Origin: Barnesiella sp.
Lineage (GTDB): Bacteria; Bacteroidota; Bacteroidia; Bacteroidales; Muribaculaceae
Length of the DNA stretch: 46,646 nucleotides
NCBI GenBank assembly: GCA_014800945.1
Contig: JAAVFD010000004.1
Span: forward strand, 88,867-135,512
Direction: 5' to 3'
The translations under genes and the position numbers were made by a program. Shown here in pieces: positions 41,251-46,646 of the stretch. The notes under the pieces are model-generated. The model ran no database searches. It was not told where the DNA came from and saw only the letters and a list, made by a program, of their open reading frames with translations. Position 1 is the stretch's first letter, and every line of letters begins with the position of its first letter.

Positions 41251-41379
41251 GGCGGGCGAAAGCCCAAATATGACTACAAGAGTGAGGAGTTTCTCTCTCT
41301 TGTGGAATCGTATGCAAAAAAAGGATTGACCGACAAAAAGATAGCTCGTACTTTAGCCGATATGCTTCTTTATAATTGA
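41224..41379 (+). pseudogene. Truncated terminase small subunit-like gene
   Basis: 51 codons: MAEGQKKSKGGRKPKYDYKS, then FLSLVESYAKKGLTDKKIARTLADMLLYN and TGA. The start, the basic linker and the helix-turn-helix opening (KGLTDKKIARTLA) match the N-terminus of phage terminase small subunits and similar HTH proteins of Bacteroidales. The frame ends 10 bases into the 3' end of the convergent DUF3109 gene, so the rest of the phage gene has been deleted. Confidence 0.6.
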
Positions 41380-41975
41380 TTATTTTGTTCGGCAAGGTAG
41401 GCATCGCAGGCTTCTGCAAGTTCATCATACCAATCCTTGCCAAATCTCTCAATCAGTGGCTCTTTCATGAATTGGTATAGTCTTATACCGAGCTCTTTAC
41501 CGTTTATCTCAGCACTGCGGCAAATCTTCCATCGATGATAGTTTATTGCGGTAAAAGTGGGATATTCCGTTAATCTAAGGGGGTATAAATAACATGAAAT
41601 GGGCTTTCTGAAGTCACATTTGCCTTGTCTGTAAGCTCTTTCTATCGCACAGAGGCATTTGCCTCCGGAAGCATAGCAGGTATATACACAGTTTTTGCCA
41701 TCAATAATAGAAGTAACAAGATCGCCTTCCTCATCGGTATATCCGACCCCGTCTTCCTCTATTACCTTTATAGCAGCGGGAAGTAGTTCCGGCATAAAAG
41801 ATGGTGTTATTTCTTCAAGTTTCTTATACTCTTCGGTTGTAATAGGTGCTCCGGCATCTCCTTCAATGCAGCATTGTCCCAGGCATTTGTCTAAGTCGCA
41901 GCAAAAAAATCTTTCCGCAAGGTCAAGGCTCACAAGTGTATTTCCAATCTGTAGCATAATTTCTTCTTCAGTCAT
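41370..41975 (-). CDS. DUF3109 family cysteine-rich protein
   Basis: 201 residues. A large number of cysteines are spaced in the DUF3109 (YkgJ-related) way: FFCCDLDKCLGQCCIEGDAG at residues ~24-43, then NCVYTCYASGGKCLCAIE and CDFRKPISCYLYPLR, and later WKICRSAE. They probably bind a metal or iron-sulfur centre. The role is unknown. It is separated by 4 bases from the T9SS plug gene and is likely co-transcribed with it. Its 3' end is in contact with the phage remnant. Confidence 0.88.
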   Translation of the reverse strand: MTEEEIMLQIGNTLVSLDLAERFFCCDLDKCLGQCCIEGDAGAPITTEEYKKLEEITPSFMPELLPAAIKVIEEDGVGYTDEEGDLVTSIIDGKNCVYTCYASGGKCLCAIERAYRQGKCDFRKPISCYLYPLRLTEYPTFTAINYHRWKICRSAEINGKELGIRLYQFMKEPLIERFGKDWYDELAEACDAYLAEQNNQL

Positions 41976-41979
41976 TTTT

Positions 41980-43245
41980 CTATTTATGAAGTTCAGCGCA
42001 TGTTACTCCTCCCAAACGGTCGAACCGCTCACCGGGAATGCGGTAGTAAACATATATAAGGTATCTGTTTGATGTGTCGCAAAAATTACCCTCGGTCAGC
42101 TCTGTAGAAACTTTACCAGTGTGGAGATCAAGAGTAACGTATCTGTAATCATAAGCTCCCTGCTTGAGAAACAGGCTTTTTTCGTAACATCCGGTAATCT
42201 GATTGTATTTCATCAGAGTGGAAGAATCCTGAGCAAATGAGGTAAGTGCTCCGTCAATATGTACTTCAACGGGAAGTTTTGGGCTTTCCAATCGGAAATT
42301 TGTAGTGATATATTCGGCTTCAGTGTCACTGGCTGAAGAGCTATATTCTCTGACCGTGAATGCTCCGTGCTGGGTCTGATCAAAAGTATAACCGGTGTTA
42401 TATCTCGGTGAATCAATAAATAAGTCAGCGAAATAACCGTCAGTAGAGTGCCCGATTCGGTCAATACCCATCCCTGGATATGAGACTGAGACTGTTTCAA
42501 ACCGTCGATATTCATTTGTACCAGGAAATATAAGGGGACGCAGATGACTGTAACTAACCCTTTTACCGCTTACCATTGACGGAGAAGTGAGTTTAACAGG
42601 TGAGGAATCCCCCAAATTTTGACAGACTACAGTGGTTAGGTCGGTGTAAAAGTTTCTAATATCAGCGCCTTCTGTGTCAACAGTAATGTCAAGCTGTTGA
42701 TGTTGACCCATATAGTCAATATCAGTGCGTGGCGAAACTTGAGCATTAACTTTCATACTGTTGTCAACAACAGAAAAACGAACCTGCAATAATGGATTTT
42801 CGGGTTTATATTCTTCATACACCTTAAGAAGATAGTTTCCGGATAACTTAATCGGCATTCTTTTGTCCGGTAATGTGATTGTGTAGTGAACATAGTGTGT
42901 GAGAGTCGCTCGCGAAAATTCATAATCATCAACCGAAGCCTCATTTAATCCATCTGTGAACTCAAAGTCTGAAATATTTTCCGGCTGCCAGTCAGCATCG
43001 CAGTGAGTAAGACTCCACCGTAAATAGCGAGCATCGGTACTCAGTTCGTCAAAACTGATTGTAAGTACGTCATTGCTCCCGGCTATGAGTACCGGAGGCA
43101 AATCATTCCAGCCATTTATGAGAACACGGAGGGTTTTGATATCGGGTGAGAGGCAGCGTTGCCTCGTGTCAATCCCTTCTCCAGCAGCGGTGGAGAATAA
43201 CATAAAGAATAAACAGAATAACAGTACTTTAGCCAAAGAATTCAT
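41980..43245 (-). CDS. Type IX secretion system plug protein (DUF5103)
   Basis: 421 residues with a signal peptide (residues 1-22, VLLFCLFFMLFSTAAG). The N-terminal beta domain (KTLRVLINGWNDLPPVLIAG, DARYLRWSLTHCDADWQ, then LTHYVHYTITLPD) and the central YSHLRPLIFPGTNEYRRFE block match DUF5103, renamed the T9SS plug protein. It blocks the SprA translocon pore from the periplasmic side when no cargo is present. It fits the type IX sorting tail seen on the giant protein at 71-5944. The start overlaps the next gene's end by 17 bases. Confidence 0.88.
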   Translation of the reverse strand: MNSLAKVLLFCLFFMLFSTAAGEGIDTRQRCLSPDIKTLRVLINGWNDLPPVLIAGSNDVLTISFDELSTDARYLRWSLTHCDADWQPENISDFEFTDGLNEASVDDYEFSRATLTHYVHYTITLPDKRMPIKLSGNYLLKVYEEYKPENPLLQVRFSVVDNSMKVNAQVSPRTDIDYMGQHQQLDITVDTEGADIRNFYTDLTTVVCQNLGDSSPVKLTSPSMVSGKRVSYSHLRPLIFPGTNEYRRFETVSVSYPGMGIDRIGHSTDGYFADLFIDSPRYNTGYTFDQTQHGAFTVREYSSSASDTEAEYITTNFRLESPKLPVEVHIDGALTSFAQDSSTLMKYNQITGCYEKSLFLKQGAYDYRYVTLDLHTGKVSTELTEGNFCDTSNRYLIYVYYRIPGERFDRLGGVTCAELHK

Positions 43246-43630
43246 TGTGGCATTCGGTTATAACCTCTTCTATTAGTTCGTTACACGTTTTTTTACCCGG
43301 AACACGCAAATCGCGACAGAGCAGTGAACCATTACTATTTTTGAACTTATGGCACAAATCTCTCACATGGCTGTAAAGTTTCTGTTTTTCTGCCGGAGTA
43401 GAGTAGTTGACACATCCGTCCAGCATTACCATGGCGCTGACAGCTCCACACACTTCGCCTGAACCTCCGATTCCTCCGCCAAAACCGGCGGTGAGTCGCT
43501 CGGTTATTTCCGGTGACAAACCATGAACATCGTCAAACACCATAGCCACACACTGAGAGCATATATATCCTTGTTTTCTAAGTTCCTTCATTCGCTCAAT
43601 GCGTTCCTGAAGTGTATATTTTGCTACCAT
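43229..43630 (-). CDS. C_GCAxxG_C_C family redox protein
   Basis: 133 residues. The defining cysteines are seen in order: YICSQCVAMVF near residue 25, then GFGGGIGGSGEVCGAVSAMV (the C-G-A-x-x-x motif), C in DGCVN, and late cysteines LCRDLR and ECHNEF. The family is a probable redox or metal-binding protein with no fixed role. It lies between ung (7-base overlap) and the T9SS plug gene (17-base overlap) in one run of minus-strand genes. Confidence 0.87.
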   Translation of the reverse strand: MVAKYTLQERIERMKELRKQGYICSQCVAMVFDDVHGLSPEITERLTAGFGGGIGGSGEVCGAVSAMVMLDGCVNYSTPAEKQKLYSHVRDLCHKFKNSNGSLLCRDLRVPGKKTCNELIEEVITECHNEFFG

Positions 43631-44286
43631 ACAATAGGTTCCTTTCCTTGTTTTTTAAGATAATCGTTGGTTAATGTAAAATGATGATTTCCGAAAAATC
43701 CTCGTGAAGCACTCAACGGTGAGGGGTGTGGAGAGGTAAGCACAAGGTGACGCTTCCGGTCAATAAACTCACCTTTCTTAGCCGCGTATGCTCCCCATAA
43801 AATAAAAACTAATCCGCTTTTCTTTTCGGCAAGTTGTCTTATAACGGCATCTGTAAACTCCTCCCATCCTTTACCTTGATGACTTCCGGCTCTATGAGGA
43901 GCAACGGTTAAAGTAGAGTTGAGTAAGAAAACACCCTGTTTAGCCCAGCGGCTCAAATCACCGTTTGTCGGCATTGGACTGCCTGTGTCAGAAGAGATTT
44001 CCTTGAAAATATTCACAAGAGAACGAGGAATGGCAACTCCCGGATTAACAGAAAAGCATAAGCCATTAGCCTGACCTATATCATGATATGGATCCTGCCC
44101 CAGTATAACTACCTTTACATCATCAAAAGGACATGAATCAAAAGCTGCAAAAATCTTACCGGCAGGAGGGAATGCCTGACCTTTTGCATATTCAGCGCGA
44201 ACAAAATCTGTTAGTGAAATAAAATACTCCTTATCCCACTCATCTTTCAGCTGTTCAGCCCACCCCGGTTCTATTCTAACCTTCAT
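43624..44286 (-). CDS. ung: Uracil-DNA glycosylase
   Basis: 220 residues from MKVRIEPGWAEQL; a longer in-frame start at 44382 would cross the promoter and the tRNA-Arg gene. It removes uracil from DNA as the first step of base excision repair. The family 1 motifs are all present: GQDPYHDIGQANGLCFSV (catalytic Asp and the water-binding loop) at residues ~65-82, FLLNSTLTV, LVFILWGAYAAKK, and HPSPLSASRGFFGN (the DNA-intercalating loop). The length is normal. The upstream region holds its -7 box, overlapping the divergent tRNA promoter. Confidence 0.96.
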   Translation of the reverse strand: MKVRIEPGWAEQLKDEWDKEYFISLTDFVRAEYAKGQAFPPAGKIFAAFDSCPFDDVKVVILGQDPYHDIGQANGLCFSVNPGVAIPRSLVNIFKEISSDTGSPMPTNGDLSRWAKQGVFLLNSTLTVAPHRAGSHQGKGWEEFTDAVIRQLAEKKSGLVFILWGAYAAKKGEFIDRKRHLVLTSPHPSPLSASRGFFGNHHFTLTNDYLKKQGKEPIVW

Positions 44287-44297
44287 TTTCCTTATTT

Positions 44298-44329
44298 TTT
44301 GCAAATTTACGCAAATTTGAGTAATTTTG
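44298..44329 (+). promoter_or_regulatory. Promoter of tRNA-Arg
   Basis: TTTG 44298-44301, a 20-base spacer, and TAATTTTG 44322-44329: a perfect Bacteroidota promoter. A perfect 6-bp hairpin TGAGAT-GATA-ATCTCA (44341-44356) lies between it and the tRNA. It shares DNA with the ung promoter on the other strand. Confidence 0.85.
44302..44309 (-). promoter_or_regulatory. -7 box of ung
   Basis: The minus strand reads TAAATTTG (TAnnTTTG), 16 bases before the ung ATG, so the leader is short. It lies inside the spacer of the tRNA-Arg promoter, so the two may interfere. Confidence 0.55.
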
Positions 44330-44367
44330 CCGTGGAAAATTGAGATGATAATCTCAGTACAATTCAT

Positions 44368-44439
44368 GTTCCCGTAGTTCAATGGATAGAATATTGGATT
44401 CCGGTTCCAACGATTGGGGTTCGACTCCCCACGGGAATA
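44368..44439 (+). tRNA. tRNA-Arg (CCG)
   Basis: 72 nt. The acceptor GTTCCCG pairs with CGGGAAT (first pair G.U). The D-arm contains AATGGATA. The anticodon stem TTGGA/TCCAA is fully paired around loop TTCCGGT with CCG at 34-36. The T-arm TGGGG-TTCGACT-CCCCA is perfect, and the variable loop has four bases. It reads arginine CGG codons. CCA is not encoded. Confidence 0.93.
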
Positions 44440-44441
44440 CT

Positions 44442-44468
44442 AAGGCCGCTTTCACGCTGCCTTTTTTG
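44442..44468 (+). terminator. Terminator after tRNA-Arg
   Basis: AAGGCCGC pairs with GCTGCCTT with one mismatch around TTTCAC, followed by a T-run. It ends about 28 bases after the tRNA. Confidence 0.65.
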
Positions 44469-44702
44469 TTATTTATTGATATTCAGGATGTTGAGCTTTG
44501 TGCTATTGTGGGTCAAGGACTCCTGAAGTATTACCTCAATGGAAAATAATTCAGAGAAACAGCGTCATCATCTACCAAAATCCATTGATTTGCACTTGCC
44601 AATAGAACCTGCGGAGTTAATATAACGGTTATAAAATAGTGAAAAATGTTACGTTAAAATTTAACGGAAATAGTTTATTTTGCCGTTGAAAAATTATTAG
44701 CA
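44469..44702 (+). other. Intergenic region, nothing certain
   Basis: AT-rich with no credible gene or RNA seen. A near-match to the -7 box, TTATTTTG (44675-44682), may serve the following gene. Confidence 0.35.
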
Positions 44703-45548
44703 ATGAAAAAAATAATTACTTACACCTTATTAATTACAACCGGAATTATGGCACAGGCAATAAATCCAACTAAACTGACTGACAAACCCACTGAAATAAA
44801 ACAAACAGCAGGTAGAAATGTGTTAGGTGATTTTGCACCAAAATTTGCAGAGCTTAACGATGATGTTTTATTCGGTGAAGTATGGAGCCGTACAGACAAA
44901 CTTTCTCTTCGTGACAGGAGTATAGTTACTGTTACCGCACTGGTCAGCAGCGGTATAATAGATTCCTCGCTCACATATCATCTGCAGGAAGCTAAGAAAA
45001 ACGGTGTGACAAGAACTGAAATATCTGAAATACTTACTCAGGTTGCATTTTATGCAGGCTGGCCAAAGGCTTGGGGCGCATTCAGGCAAGCAGTTGAAGT
45101 GTGGAAGGACAGCAGCGATGCAAAAGATGCGCGTCAAATTTTTGAGCAGGAAATGATTTTTCCTGTGGGAGAGCCTAATGATGCTTACGCAAAGTACTTT
45201 ATAGGTCAAAGCTATCTTGCTCCTATCTCCGATAAGCAAATGCAGATTGCAAATGTGACTTTTGAACCCGGGTGTAGAAATAACTGGCATATTCACCATG
45301 CAACCAAGGGTGGTGGACAGCTGCTGATATGTGTAGCCGGAAGAGGTTGGTATCAAGAATGGGGTAAACCGGCACGCGAACTTCACCCCGGCGATATTGT
45401 CAATATTCCGGCTAATGTAAAGCATTGGCATGGCGCAGCAAAAGATAGCTGGTTTGCCCACCTTGCCATGTCGCCTGATGGGGAGAATACATCCAATGAG
45501 TGGCTTGAGCCGGTCAACGACGAAGAGTATAATGCTCTTGAAAAGTAG
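44703..45548 (+). CDS. Carboxymuconolactone decarboxylase-cupin fusion protein
   Basis: 281 residues. A short hydrophobic N-terminus (ITYTLLITTGIMAQA) looks like a signal peptide. Residues ~45-130 match the CMD/AhpD-like alpha domain (LRDRSIVTVTALVSSG, ISEILTQVAFYAGWPKA) but without the AhpD CxxC pair. Residues ~175-260 form a cupin with metal-type histidines in NNWHIHHATKGGGQ and HPGDIVNIPANVKHWHGA. Fusions of this kind are common in Bacteroidota; the substrate is unknown, possibly a small quinone or peroxide. It is convergent with sodB across a large hairpin. Confidence 0.85.
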   Translation: MKKIITYTLLITTGIMAQAINPTKLTDKPTEIKQTAGRNVLGDFAPKFAELNDDVLFGEVWSRTDKLSLRDRSIVTVTALVSSGIIDSSLTYHLQEAKKNGVTRTEISEILTQVAFYAGWPKAWGAFRQAVEVWKDSSDAKDARQIFEQEMIFPVGEPNDAYAKYFIGQSYLAPISDKQMQIANVTFEPGCRNNWHIHHATKGGGQLLICVAGRGWYQEWGKPARELHPGDIVNIPANVKHWHGAAKDSWFAHLAMSPDGENTSNEWLEPVNDEEYNALEK

Positions 45549-45595
45549 AATTAGCGCCCTTTTCTCAAAATTTAAGATTCGGAATCTCAGATATA

Positions 45596-45652
45596 TGTGA
45601 TGAATGAAAAAGGAAACAACTCTCACGAGCGGTTCCCTTTCCATTCATCACA
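45596..45652. terminator. Large hairpin between convergent genes
   Basis: TGTGATGAATG (45596-45606) and CATTCATCACA (45642-45652) form an 11-bp perfect stem. Further imperfect pairing continues inside (AAAGGAAAC with GTTCCCTTT). There is no long T-run on either side, so it may be a bidirectional terminator or an mRNA-stabilising structure. Confidence 0.6.
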
Positions 45653-45712
45653 TTATGCTTATTAGTGCTGTATCTTATAAGCTTAGATGCTATATGTTTT
45701 AATATTAATACT

Positions 45713-46300
45713 TTAGTATCTTGAAGCGACTACATCCCAGTCGATAATATCCCAAAGTTTTTTGAGGGCATCTGCTCGTCTGTTCTGATAGTCAAGATAG
45801 TATGCATGTTCCCACACATCAAAGGTCAGTAACGGAGTGAGTCCGTCAGTAAGGGGATTGCCAGCATTGTGACCCTGAGTTATAAAAAGCTTGCCGTCAT
45901 TATCTTTGGAAAGCCAAACCCATCCTGAGCCAAACAGAGTTACACCTGCCTGAACAAAATCTTCCTTAAATTTCTCAAAACTTCCGAAGTCACGGTCTAT
46001 TGCCTTACGCAATTCACCGTCAGGTTCACCTCCACCGTCGGGAGAGAATGTGAAGAAATAGAAGATATGATTCCATGCTTGAGAAGCATTATTAAACAAC
46101 GCTCCGTTAGAAGATTTAATAATGTCTTCAAGAGCCATATCCTCAAATTCTGTGCCTTCAATCAACTTGTTAAGATTGTCAATATAAGCCTTTTCGTGCT
46201 TACCATAGTGATAATCAACAGTCTCTTGTGAAATCACCGGTGCCAATGCATCCGGAGCATACGGTAGTCTTGGCTGAATGTATGTAGGTAGTTCTTTCAT
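45713..46300 (-). CDS. sodB: Superoxide dismutase (Fe/Mn family)
   Basis: 195 residues, normal for cytosolic Fe/Mn SOD, which converts superoxide to oxygen and hydrogen peroxide. The N-terminal helices contain QETVDYHYGKHEKAYIDNLN with the first metal-binding His; the second His is in ASQAWNHIFYF, and the Asp and third His are in TFDVWEHAYYLDYQNRR. GSGWVWLSK is also conserved. The glutamine in ITQGHNAGNP lies in the C-terminal half, but the choice between iron, manganese or either cannot be made with certainty. It is probably monocistronic. No minus-strand -7 box was found upstream. Confidence 0.95.
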   Translation of the reverse strand: MKELPTYIQPRLPYAPDALAPVISQETVDYHYGKHEKAYIDNLNKLIEGTEFEDMALEDIIKSSNGALFNNASQAWNHIFYFFTFSPDGGGEPDGELRKAIDRDFGSFEKFKEDFVQAGVTLFGSGWVWLSKDNDGKLFITQGHNAGNPLTDGLTPLLTFDVWEHAYYLDYQNRRADALKKLWDIIDWDVVASRY

Positions 46301-46428
46301 AGGAATACAGTTGTTTTATGTTACGCTTATTAAACACAGAGAGTACCAATATAGTTCGTTTTACAGCGAAAAATAAAGAAAATTTCTAATCCTGAGTATA
46401 TGGAGTATCATATAGTGCAGATGTTGGA

Positions 46429-46444
46429 TAATTTTGTAATTTTG
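46429..46444 (+). promoter_or_regulatory. Tandem -7 boxes of bioA
   Basis: TAATTTTG occurs twice back to back (46429-46436 and 46437-46444). The nearer copy would start transcription at about 46450, only a few bases before the first ATG at 46453. No clear -33 is seen. Confidence 0.55.
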
Positions 46445-46452
46445 CGCTTAAT

Positions 46453-46646
46453 ATGAATAACAAAATGAAAGAAAACAACGCCACGGACCTTCATGATACT
46501 TGGGATAGGGAGCATTTGTGGCATCCCTATACTTCAACAATAGATCCTTTGCCTACGTACAAGGTGAAAAGTGCTTCCGGAGCTAAAATAATTCTGACTG
46601 ACGGAACAGAGCTTATTGACGGAATGTCATCGTGGTGGGCTTGTAT
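46453..46646 (+). CDS. bioA: Adenosylmethionine-8-amino-7-oxononanoate aminotransferase, N-terminal part
   Basis: The gene runs off the right edge; 64 codons are visible. [20 protein letters not shown] matches the N-terminus of BioA, and [17 protein letters not shown] is the conserved G-M-S-S-W-W motif that lines the substrate pocket. BioA uses S-adenosylmethionine to aminate KAPA to DAPA in biotin synthesis, so it fits the biotin-dependent OadA-type protein at 33530-35407. ATG 46453 is the first start; ATG 46465 is also possible. Confidence 0.92.
   Translation, partial: MNNKMKENNATDLHDTWDREHLWHPYTSTIDPLPTYKVKSASGAKIILTDGTELIDGMSSWWAC

Noticed and set aside
44868-45644. A 258-codon frame opposite the CMD-cupin gene
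   Set aside because: The plus-strand gene has clear CMD and cupin motifs; the minus-strand frame is an antisense shadow.
1-46646. CRISPR array or cas genes
   Set aside because: No series of regularly spaced identical short repeats and no Cas-type protein was found in the window.

Overview
The window looks like a chromosomal segment of a gut Bacteroidales bacterium. The repeated -7 box TAnnTTTG, sometimes with TTTG about 20 bases upstream, is the Bacteroidota promoter. The protein families (DUF4270 lipoprotein, type IX secretion plug and sorting tail, DcaP-like porin, biotin-type decarboxylase subunit, PCMD/calycin-like secreted protein) also fit. A Muribaculaceae-like origin is my inference from general appearance, not proven.

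Layout. 1-5944 (minus): start of a cation symporter, then a 1957-residue secreted repeat protein whose stop overlaps the symporter start. 6061-6479: non-coding mosaic of short hairpins with a 25-base inverted repeat near its ends. 6574-12181: a DUF6291-like gene, then a small membrane protein, dxs, trkA and trkH, all overlapping. 12251-15112: a UvrA paralogue. 15109-17658 (minus): a secreted MG2/plug-type protein. 17823-19133: type II NADH dehydrogenase. 19173-19545: RNase P RNA. 19620-20243: a HAD phosphatase whose 3' end has been split by a 1.28 kb AT-rich insertion carrying a GHKL ATPase gene and a DUF4325 (STAS-like) gene. A 37-base direct repeat flanks the insertion. 21522-25012 (minus): DUF5009 membrane protein, tRNA-Thr, DUF4270 lipoprotein and a shortened glycogen-synthase-like protein. 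25185-31373: a six-gene overlapping run (dsbD-alpha, dsbD, mazG, hypothetical, topB, Nudix). Then FeoB-associated protein, DcaP-like porin (minus), tRNA-Met, oadA, a TerB/nuclease-like gene, ssb, OPT transporter and MATE transporter.

39968-41379 is a decayed phage-derived patch. It holds a frameshifted ASCH gene, broken nuclease-like fragments, a truncated terminase-small-subunit-like start, and two minus-strand small-RNA candidates. One of these RNA candidates is tRNA-like and each has its own -7 box. 41370-44286 (minus) is a housekeeping run of DUF3109, T9SS plug protein, C_GCAxxG_C_C protein and ung. It is followed by tRNA-Arg, a CMD-cupin protein, sodB (minus) and the start of bioA.

Most genes are ordinary core metabolism, repair, redox and transport. 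The most unusual parts are the two-gene cassette duplicating the end of the HAD gene (20188-21516), the phage remnant with candidate RNAs (40380-41379), and the hairpin mosaic (6061-6479).
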